From assembly GCA_027055005.1 (NCBI GenBank), contig JALUNR010000050.1, forward strand, positions 1 to 13,482: 13,482 nucleotides of DNA, written 5' to 3'. The translations under genes and the position numbers were made by a program. Origin of the DNA: Campylobacterales bacterium (lineage in GTDB: Bacteria > Campylobacterota > Campylobacteria > Campylobacterales > QNZT01). Under the pieces are notes generated by a model. The model worked only from the letters and a program-made list of their open reading frames with translations. It was not told the origin of the DNA and searched no databases. Shown here piece by piece: positions 1 through 6,841 of the stretch (its first letter is position 1; each line of letters opens with the position of its first letter).

Positions 1-558
1 TTAAAACTAGAGCAAGAAGATAATGCGCCTGATGAAGTTGTAGAAAATAAAACTCTAAAAATTGAAGAAGAACCAAAAGAGAACGATGCAGATACTAAAC
101 CATCGATAAATCTTAACTTTTTAAAAGAAGAAACAAAACCAAATAAGGAAAAGGATGTAACTCCAAAAGAAAGAACAATAATAATAAATCAAATAAAAAA
201 AGATATCAAACAAATAGATAATAACAAAAATAGTGAAGAAGATAAAGAAGAAAATATAACTTTTTTAAAAAACATAGATATACCAAATGAAGAAAAAAAA
301 GAGATATTAAATGATTTTATTGATGATTCAATACAAAGTTTAAATCTTATTAAAAAATTTATTGTACATAAAGATTTTGATAGTACAGATTTTATAATTT
401 CAAAACTAAAGTCATCAGTAAAAGTTTTAGAGTTAGGCCACATATCAAAACTTTTATCATTATTACAGTCAAGTATTGAAAATGAAAGTGAAGAAGAGAT
501 AAATAAAAATATAGAAAAGACTATCAAAAGTATTAACAATTTAAAAAAAATTATTTAA
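1..558 (+). CDS. 3' part of a gene encoding a protein with a C-terminal Hpt-like domain lacking the phospho-histidine
   Basis: The frame is open from the first base to TAA at 556-558, giving 185 visible residues; the start lies outside the window. Roughly residues 1-105 are a charged, probably disordered Glu/Lys/Asn-rich linker. Residues about 106-185 look helical and resemble a histidine phosphotransfer (Hpt) domain: a helix, then KLKSSVKVLELGHISKLL, where known Hpt proteins have H-x-L-K-G-S-x-x-x-L-G followed by a helix. The position expected to be the phosphorylated His is Ser134 (bases 400-402), and the usual Gly after Lys is Ser. As seen, it could not act as a normal phosphotransfer protein. 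It ends 15 nt before the hybrid kinase, so the two are probably co-transcribed and may work together. What the N-terminal part carries (receiver, PAS or other) is unknown. The reading frame is secure; the Hpt assignment rests on pattern and length only. Confidence 0.75.
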   Translation, partial: LKLEQEDNAPDEVVENKTLKIEEEPKENDADTKPSINLNFLKEETKPNKEKDVTPKERTIIINQIKKDIKQIDNNKNSEEDKEENITFLKNIDIPNEEKKEILNDFIDDSIQSLNLIKKFIVHKDFDSTDFIISKLKSSVKVLELGHISKLLSLLQSSIENESEEEINKNIEKTIKSINNLKKII

Positions 559-573
559 TAATGAGAGAATAAA

Positions 574-3500
574 ATGAGAATAAAATCAAATATAAAATTT
601 TTAACAATTTTTCCGATAACATTACTTTTGTTGATCTCACTATATATTTTTCAAAAGCAATATTTTACTTTTAAAAATATACAAACTGATTTAAAAAGTA
701 TCAATGAAATAAAAATATTAAAAGAATTTTTATTTGACATATCAAAAGAAAGAGAAATTGCTATCTTAAATCTATCAAGCAATACACAAAAAACTACTCT
801 CTTATATCAAAAAATCTCTAAAAAGAGTAATGATTATGTAAAAAATATTGTTAAATTATATAATCAAAATAAAGATGACCAATTAATATACAAAATCATA
901 AAAGATATAAAAAAAATAGTTAATACCAGAGACAAAATAGCAAATAAAGAGCTGTCATATAACACTATTTTTAAAAATTATGATATTTTAAATAATGATA
1001 TTATGACTAAAATTATATCTCTTAAAAACAATCTGTACTCTAAAAATAGTAATATAAACAATTACATAGAATCTATACAACTTTTAAAAGAAATAGAAGA
1101 TGAAAGAGATTTTATATCAAATATTTTTACCAATACTAATGATATAGAAAACTTATATGTGATAAAACTATTTAAAAATAGCAATATTTTGCAAACTTTA
1201 AATATGGTAGATTCTAAAATAAAAAAGATTTTAACAAATAAATCAAATAAAAAAGATTTTTTAAATCTTATAAAAACAACAAGCAATATAAAACAAGAAC
1301 TTTTAACAAAAGGTTATATCACAAACTTTACAAAAAAAGAGTGGATTAGTTTAGAAGAAAAGAAGATAACTTATTTATCTTTCGCCATAAAAAATATGCA
1401 AGAGAAAATAATAAAAGATATAAAATATCAAAGCGAATTAAACCTAACTTATATGCTTTTATCACTTTTTGTTATACTTTTATCACTTTATATGATTTAC
1501 AAATATAATAAAATGAAAAAGTTTTTGATTGATAATACTGATTTAAATCTTATCCTTAAAAAAGCAACAAATGATACAAAAATAGAAAAGAATTTAAACT
1601 TAGATACTACTTCTGGGGTTCATCAAGCATATAAAATAATAGATACAGCATTGGATAAAATAGATTTAGAGAGAAAAAAAGCTCAAAATGAAAATGTATC
1701 AAAATCAATCTTTTTAGCAAATATGTCTCACGAGATAAGAACCCCGATAAATGGCATAGTTGGCTTTACCGATCTTTTGAAAAAATCAAATTTAAATGCC
1801 AACCAAAAAGAGTACATAGATATTATTTCAAAAAGTACAGATAATCTACTAGAAATTATTAACAATATTTTAGATTTGTCAAAAATAGAAAGTAAAAAAA
1901 TAGAAGTAGATTCTATAACCTTTTCTCCAATAGAAGAGTTTGAAAATGCTGTTGAACTTTTTATCGCAAAAGCAGCTAAAAAAGATATAAATTTATCCTT
2001 AACTCTTTATCCAAACTTTCATAACTATCTCATAGGGGATTCACTTAAAATAAAAGAAGTATTATTAAATCTTATATCAAATGCTATTAAATTCACACCA
2101 AAAGGCGGAGATATAAATGTAAAAATCAAAAAATTAAACTCACAAGAAGAAAAAGATGAAGAGATTTATTTTGAAATTTCAGATAATGGTATAGGTATGA
2201 GTGATGATGAACGCAGTGAAGTTTTCAATGCCTTTTCACAAGCTGACTCCACCATAACAAGAAAATATGGAGGAACAGGACTAGGGCTTACTATATCTTC
2301 AAATTATGTTGCTCTTTTAGGTGGTAAACTAGAAGTTGCTAGTAAAAAAAATCTAGGAACAAAATTCTTTTTTACTTTAAAGTTTAAAAAATCACAACCT
2401 TTAAAAATAAATGAGTATAAAAATGCTTTTAAAGAGGTTACACCTCTTATAATAACTGATTATCAAAATATCAAATTAGCCAAATTTTTAAAAGAATATT
2501 TCTCATTTTTTACCAATACTCCATCATATATTCAAGTTAATGATGTTCAAAAAAACATATCTTTGTTTGATAGATCAAACCTAATAATAGTAACTGGTGA
2601 AGTATATGAAAAAAATAATTTTTCATATTTAGAAAAAACAAATAAAAAGTTACTAATAATAGAAAGAACAAGTGAATATCTAAAACAAACACTTCAAACA
2701 GATAACATAAAAACTATTGTAGAACCTATCAGTTTTTTCAAGACAATAGAAATTTTATCTTCTATAAGACCACAACAAAATAGAAAATCTATAAATTATA
2801 TAAAAGCTAAAAAACCTATACAAAACTATAAGTTATTGATAGCGGAAGATAACAATATAAATCTAAGACTAATAGAAGAGTTCTTTAACCAATACAGTAA
2901 CATATCTATAAAAAAAGCACTTGATGGAGAATATGCTGTAAATCTTTTTATGAAAGAAAAGTTTGATTTAGTATTAATGGATATAGCTATGCCAATCCTT
3001 GATGGTATCAGTGCTACAAAAAAAATAATAGAATATGAAGAAATAAACAAACTTTCTCATACGCCAATAATAGCACTAACAGCAAATGCACTAAAAGGTG
3101 ATAAAGAAAAATTTTTAACAGAGGGTATGGATGAATACTTAACAAAACCAATAAAAGAAGATATTTTACTAGATATTTTAAACAAATTCGGAGTACAACC
3201 AAAACAAAAAGATTTAACAGATTTGATATCTAAAAATAAAGAACAAGCTAAATCAGATGCACAAAAAACACCAAAACAAATCCTTATATACAAGAAAAGT
3301 GAAGTAGAAACAAAAATATTTCAAAAAGTATTATCATCTACATACTCTAAGATAGATATAACAAACTCTGCAAAAAACTTTTTTGAACTTTTAGAAGAAA
3401 ATAAATATGAAGCAATTTTATTAGATAAAGAAGTAAATGATTTTGATTTTGAAAAATTACTTAATATCAAAAAAGAACATCCTGAAACTGCAGTTATATT

Positions 3501-3624
3501 ATTTAGAAACTTTGAAACTATTGTTTCAAATAAACTAAGAAAAATATTTGATGAGATAATAATAAATAGCTCCGATAGAGCATATCTTCAAACTATTTTA
3601 GAAAACTATGTAAAAAGACAATAA
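574..3624 (+). CDS. Membrane-bound hybrid sensor histidine kinase with NIT-like sensor region and one canonical plus two degenerate receivers
   Basis: A 1016-residue inner-membrane kinase. TM1 is about residues 9-26 and TM2 about 291-309. The roughly 260-residue periplasmic part is all-helical with two Glu-Arg pairs (59-60, 177-178) and a KEW segment near Trp257, resembling the NIT (nitrate/nitrite-sensing type) domain; the ligand cannot be deduced. No clear HAMP follows TM2, only a helical linker. HisKA has MSHEIRTP with phospho-acceptor His386. HATPase_c has the N-box with Asn503, G1 box DNGIG at 537-541 and G2 GGTGLG at 566-571, so the kinase looks active. Residues about 620-735 form a receiver-like unit without Asp (Thr674) or the conserved Lys (Glu717). 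Residues about 752-873 are a canonical receiver (Glu758, Asp759, phospho-Asp803, Thr836, Lys858). Residues about 905-1016 are a second receiver-like unit: Asp951 is present but the acidic pair is Lys-Lys and the Lys is missing. The ATG has AGAGA upstream. Layout is like BarA/EvgS-type hybrids, but with no Hpt of its own. Confidence 0.9.
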   Translation: MRIKSNIKFLTIFPITLLLLISLYIFQKQYFTFKNIQTDLKSINEIKILKEFLFDISKEREIAILNLSSNTQKTTLLYQKISKKSNDYVKNIVKLYNQNKDDQLIYKIIKDIKKIVNTRDKIANKELSYNTIFKNYDILNNDIMTKIISLKNNLYSKNSNINNYIESIQLLKEIEDERDFISNIFTNTNDIENLYVIKLFKNSNILQTLNMVDSKIKKILTNKSNKKDFLNLIKTTSNIKQELLTKGYITNFTKKEWISLEEKKITYLSFAIKNMQEKIIKDIKYQSELNLTYMLLSLFVILLSLYMIYKYNKMKKFLIDNTDLNLILKKATNDTKIEKNLNLDTTSGVHQAYKIIDTALDKIDLERKKAQNENVSKSIFLANMSHEIRTPINGIVGFTDLLKKSNLNANQKEYIDIISKSTDNLLEIINNILDLSKIESKKIEVDSITFSPIEEFENAVELFIAKAAKKDINLSLTLYPNFHNYLIGDSLKIKEVLLNLISNAIKFTPKGGDINVKIKKLNSQEEKDEEIYFEISDNGIGMSDDERSEVFNAFSQADSTITRKYGGTGLGLTISSNYVALLGGKLEVASKKNLGTKFFFTLKFKKSQPLKINEYKNAFKEVTPLIITDYQNIKLAKFLKEYFSFFTNTPSYIQVNDVQKNISLFDRSNLIIVTGEVYEKNNFSYLEKTNKKLLIIERTSEYLKQTLQTDNIKTIVEPISFFKTIEILSSIRPQQNRKSINYIKAKKPIQNYKLLIAEDNNINLRLIEEFFNQYSNISIKKALDGEYAVNLFMKEKFDLVLMDIAMPILDGISATKKIIEYEEINKLSHTPIIALTANALKGDKEKFLTEGMDEYLTKPIKEDILLDILNKFGVQPKQKDLTDLISKNKEQAKSDAQKTPKQILIYKKSEVETKIFQKVLSSTYSKIDITNSAKNFFELLEENKYEAILLDKEVNDFDFEKLLNIKKEHPETAVILFRNFETIVSNKLRKIFDEIIINSSDRAYLQTILENYVKRQ

Positions 3625-3651
3625 ATAGACCAATATTCAATGGTCTATTTA
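3622..3651. terminator. Bidirectional hairpin terminator between the hybrid kinase and bamA
   Basis: A perfect inverted repeat has left arm 3622-3632 and right arm 3641-3651 (11 bp, core AATAGACCA/TGGTCTATT) around an 8-nt loop. The left arm contains the kinase stop codon TAA (3622-3624), and bamA ends 4 bases beyond the right arm. Flanks are A/T-rich on both sides, so the hairpin could end transcription of both convergent genes, although the T-run on the + strand is short. The pairing is seen directly; termination is inferred. Confidence 0.7.
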
Positions 3652-3655
3652 ATTG

Positions 3656-5899
3656 TTAAAATCTAGCACCTAAACTAAACTCAACCTTTTCTAAACTATC
3701 ACCTGCTTTATCACCTAAAGCTTTAGCATAATAAATTTCTAGTGGAACTCCAAGTGGAGATTTTGGCCATTCTAGTGCTGCACCTATTGAGCTTCTTTTT
3801 ATTTCATTAAAACTACTATTTCCAGTCATACCATAATCATAAAAAGTTTTAAATCTTAGATTCATAGACTTTATAAGTGGAATACTAGCCTCAACGGTTG
3901 CAGTAGCTAATTTTTTAGCACCTATCAATGCACCTGCATTATCTTTTGGTGATAAAGTACCTGTTTTATATCCTCTAACACTACCATAACCACCAAGATA
4001 AAGTTTTTCATTTAAAGGAAGTTCTCCTCTATCTTTTATAGTACTAAGTGTAACCTTACCTCTTAAAATCAAGTCATAATCCAACTCATCCTCTAAGCCT
4101 TTGTAAAACTTACCTATAAAAGTATATTTTGTAAACTTAACATCGCCACCAACTCCAGCATACTCCATAGATAAATCAAGAGACATACCTCTTCTTGGTA
4201 AATAAAAATCATCTGTATTATCATAACTTATAGATGGAACAAAAGAGCTTTTCCTTTGTCTTCCCTCTTGATAATAAGGACTACTTTTTAAACTATCTGA
4301 TAAGTTTGTCAAATCAGTATCTTCATAAATATATCCTAAACTAACATGAAGATTTCTTCCAAGCCTTTTTCCAAGAGTTAAATTAATTCCTTTTGAATCT
4401 TCATCATAATCATAATAATCAAACTTTTTCTTAAATATGCTTCCACCTAAACTATATTCACTATCATAAATTCTAGGATTATAAAATCTTAAACTACCAT
4501 TTTTACTTTTTTTAGAAACATCTATACTTGTTCCTACTTCTATACCTGTTCCCAAAAAGTTTTTATCACTAATAGCGGCATTTACACCTAATCCATCATA
4601 ACTTCCATATGAAAGTCCACCCATAATACTACCAGTACTCGTTTCTTTGACTTTTACGATTGTATCTATTTGATTTGCAGATATTTGATGTGGAATTATC
4701 TCAACATCAGAGAAAAAACCAGTTCTTTTAAGTTGATCAATAGAATCATCCATATCTTTTTTAGTAAAAGGTTCACCTTCACTAAAGTATAATTCTCTTC
4801 TTATAACTCTATCCATAGTTCTAGAATTTCCAGAAATAGTTATATTGTGTACATAAACTTTTCTATTTGGTTTTATCATATAAGTAACATTTGCTATATG
4901 ATTTGCCCTATCTTGTTTTATATCAGGTACAACTTGTGCAAAAGCATACCCTTTATCAGACATATAATCTTGAAGTAATTTAACATCTTTTTTTAACTTG
5001 ACAACATTAAACACTTTACCTTTTTCAAGTTTTATATTATCTTTTACACTCTTATCTACATTTTGATTTCCATCTACAAATATTTTAACACTGCCAACTC
5101 TATACTGTTTTCCTTCATTTATTTTATAAGTTATAGTTGCTGTATAATCACTAAAATTGGCTCTTACAATAGGATTTGAAACTTTTACATCTAAGTAACC
5201 ATGTTTTAAATAAAATTCTCTTATCCTAGCCTTATCAGCTTTTAATTGATTTGCTTTTAATTTTCCATCATCTCTTCCAAAAAGCCACCCTAAAGATTGC
5301 TCTTGTCTATTTGCTATATCATCCTTTATATCATCATAAGAAAATCTTTTAGCACCTATAAGATTTACTTTTTTGATAATAATATTTTCACCCTTTCTTA
5401 CATTTATCTGAGTTTCTAGTGCACTACTATTTAATTTTTTCGTATCAACATCTATTACACTATCATAATATCCTTGTGCTTCTAAAGAATTTTCTAATCC
5501 TCTTTTTAGATTATTAACTTTATTATCATCATAACCTTCTCCTCTTTTAAGTCCACTAGCTTTTAAAACAGCACTCTTTTGATCATCTTTTAAACCTTTG
5601 AGATTTACCTTGGCTATAACAGGCTTTTCTTTTACATGGTAAGTCAAAACTCCACCATTTTCTTCTACCCAAACATCATCAAAATATTTTTGTGCATAAA
5701 GTTTTTTTACACTTCTATCAATATCTTTGTCATTTACATTGGTTCCTGGCTTTATACCAGCTATCTCACTTGCTATTTGTGGAGAAATATGTACTAACCC
5801 TCGAAACTCAATATTACTAATCACTTGTGCACTCATAAACGATGACGAAGCTATAAGTAAAAGACTTCCTCCTGCAATAATACTTTCTTTTTTTACCAT
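3656..5899 (-). CDS. bamA: BamA, outer-membrane protein assembly factor (Omp85 family)
   Basis: The 747-residue central barrel of the BAM machinery, which folds and inserts beta-barrel proteins into the outer membrane. A signal peptide spans residues 1-24: Lys-Lys, a hydrophobic core, then a likely cleavage after SxA before QVISNIEF. Five POTRA repeats follow at about 26-93, 94-171, 172-263, 264-345 and 346-421, each with the xxGxxxx...GYFDDV/GYYDSV-like ending. The barrel runs from about 422 to the C-terminus and ends in Phe (SLGARF), the usual outer-membrane signal. The conserved barrel motif is VRGY at 641-644, Tyr replacing the Phe of VRGF. I chose ATG at 5899 over an in-frame GTG at 5908 because AAGAGG (5908-5913) sits 8 nt before the ATG but would overlap the GTG. 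It is divergent from tyrA, as I recall in Campylobacter jejuni. It should be essential. Confidence 0.96.
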   Translation of the reverse strand: MVKKESIIAGGSLLLIASSSFMSAQVISNIEFRGLVHISPQIASEIAGIKPGTNVNDKDIDRSVKKLYAQKYFDDVWVEENGGVLTYHVKEKPVIAKVNLKGLKDDQKSAVLKASGLKRGEGYDDNKVNNLKRGLENSLEAQGYYDSVIDVDTKKLNSSALETQINVRKGENIIIKKVNLIGAKRFSYDDIKDDIANRQEQSLGWLFGRDDGKLKANQLKADKARIREFYLKHGYLDVKVSNPIVRANFSDYTATITYKINEGKQYRVGSVKIFVDGNQNVDKSVKDNIKLEKGKVFNVVKLKKDVKLLQDYMSDKGYAFAQVVPDIKQDRANHIANVTYMIKPNRKVYVHNITISGNSRTMDRVIRRELYFSEGEPFTKKDMDDSIDQLKRTGFFSDVEIIPHQISANQIDTIVKVKETSTGSIMGGLSYGSYDGLGVNAAISDKNFLGTGIEVGTSIDVSKKSKNGSLRFYNPRIYDSEYSLGGSIFKKKFDYYDYDEDSKGINLTLGKRLGRNLHVSLGYIYEDTDLTNLSDSLKSSPYYQEGRQRKSSFVPSISYDNTDDFYLPRRGMSLDLSMEYAGVGGDVKFTKYTFIGKFYKGLEDELDYDLILRGKVTLSTIKDRGELPLNEKLYLGGYGSVRGYKTGTLSPKDNAGALIGAKKLATATVEASIPLIKSMNLRFKTFYDYGMTGNSSFNEIKRSSIGAALEWPKSPLGVPLEIYYAKALGDKAGDSLEKVEFSLGARF

Positions 5900-5907
5900 A
5901 GGTAACA

Positions 5908-5913
5908 CCTCTT
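5908..5913 (-). promoter_or_regulatory. Ribosome binding site that fixes the bamA start
   Basis: On the - strand this reads AAGAGG, eight bases before ATG at 5899. It overlaps the alternative in-frame GTG at 5906-5908, which therefore could not use it. This supports the shorter start, which also gives a cleaner signal peptide. Confidence 0.65.
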
Positions 5914-5963
5914 TTAAAAATATTGTCCTAATGGTATTAAATTTTTAATTAAATCTTAATAAA

Positions 5964-5972
5964 TGTTAAAAT
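5964..5972 (+). promoter_or_regulatory. Candidate extended -10 promoter of tyrA in the bamA/tyrA divergent gap
   Basis: TGTTAAAAT contains TGn followed by TAAAAT (five of six matches to TATAAT). It lies about 30 bases before the tyrA ATG, and T-rich DNA lies upstream, as is usual for Campylobacterota sigma-70 promoters that lack a strong -35. The matching bamA promoter must lie in the same 102-bp gap (5900-6001). A TTTAAT on the - strand at 5936-5941 is a weak candidate. No operator was recognised in the gap. Confidence 0.4.
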
Positions 5973-6001
5973 AAAATAACCTTAAAAAAATGAGTTAATA
6001 T

Positions 6002-6841
6002 ATGAATAAAGTAAATGTCTGTATAGTTGGTTTGGGTTTAATGGGTGGTTCTCTTGCCTTGAGTTTAAAAAAAGTTTATCCTGAGTGGACTGTTATAGGT
6101 TATGATCACAATAAAAAACATATAAAACAAGCAGTTGATTTAAAACTAGTTGATAAAATAGCAAAAGATTTTGATGAAGTTAAAAAATCAAATATCATAA
6201 TCTTAGCTATACCTGTTGAAGCTATTATTAAAGCTTTACAAAATATGGAAGATATTTCACAAGATACAATTATCATAGACTTAGGAAGTACAAAAGAAAA
6301 AATAGTAAAAAATACTCCTAAAAAAATAAGAAAAAACTTAGTAGCTGCTCACCCTATGACAGGAACTGAAAACACAGGTCCAACAGCTGCTTTTGAAACT
6401 CTTTATGATAACAAAGTAGTAGTACTATGTGATTTAGAAGATAGTGGAGAAAAACAAAAAAATATAACTATAAATCTCTTTAAAAAACTAAATATGAAAA
6501 TCTTTTATATGGACTCTGTCTCTCATGATTATCATGCTGCATATATTTCACATTTACCTCATGCTATGAGCTTTTCACTTGCAAATACTGTTTTAAACCA
6601 AGAAAACCCAAAAAGCATACTTGCTATGGCAGGAGGTGGATTTTCTAGTATGGCTAGAATTGCTAAAAGCTCTCCTATTATGTGGAGTGATATTTTTAAA
6701 CAAAATAAAAAAAATCTTTTAAATTCTATTGATTCTTTCAACAAAGAAGTAAATCTTCTTAAAAATATGATTGAAGAAGAAAGATGGGAAGAATTACAAT
6801 TATGGATGAAAAAAGCAAATTCTATTCATGATATTATTTAG
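6002..6841 (+). CDS. tyrA: Prephenate dehydrogenase (tyrosine biosynthesis)
   Basis: A 279-residue cytoplasmic enzyme that oxidatively decarboxylates prephenate to 4-hydroxyphenylpyruvate with NAD(P)+, the step towards tyrosine. The N-terminal Rossmann domain has GLGLMGGS (residues 10-17), and Asp35 in GYDHN ends the second strand where NAD-preferring enzymes carry an acid. The active-site signature HPMTGTE begins at His117. SHLPHA (His184, His187) and Arg219 in MARIAKSSP match substrate-binding residues of the TyrA family. The helical C-terminal domain runs from about 165 to the end. There is no fused chorismate mutase and no ACT domain, so it is monofunctional and no tyrosine-binding regulatory domain is visible. 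The ribosome binding site is poor (only TGAG about 8 bases upstream). The stop codon overlaps the end of the convergent c-di-GMP gene by 8 bp. Confidence 0.95.
   Translation: MNKVNVCIVGLGLMGGSLALSLKKVYPEWTVIGYDHNKKHIKQAVDLKLVDKIAKDFDEVKKSNIIILAIPVEAIIKALQNMEDISQDTIIIDLGSTKEKIVKNTPKKIRKNLVAAHPMTGTENTGPTAAFETLYDNKVVVLCDLEDSGEKQKNITINLFKKLNMKIFYMDSVSHDYHAAYISHLPHAMSFSLANTVLNQENPKSILAMAGGGFSSMARIAKSSPIMWSDIFKQNKKNLLNSIDSFNKEVNLLKNMIEEERWEELQLWMKKANSIHDII

Noticed and set aside
367..369. His123 of the left-edge protein as an alternative phospho-acceptor
   Set aside because: It lies in FIVHKDF, about eleven residues before the aligned Hpt core, at the end of the preceding helix rather than at the acceptor position.
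189..539. Long open frame on the - strand opposite the Hpt-like gene
   Set aside because: It is a hydrophobic, low-complexity mirror of a Lys/Glu/Asn-rich coding strand. The + strand frame is open for all 185 codons, has an Hpt-like pattern, and runs into an operon partner.
3057..3293. Antisense open frame inside the hybrid kinase
   Set aside because: No ribosome site or family match, and it lies opposite a well-conserved receiver domain.
5900..5908. GTG at 5906-5908 as the bamA start
   Set aside because: The ribosome binding sequence overlaps this codon, while ATG at 5899 has correct spacing and gives a standard signal peptide.
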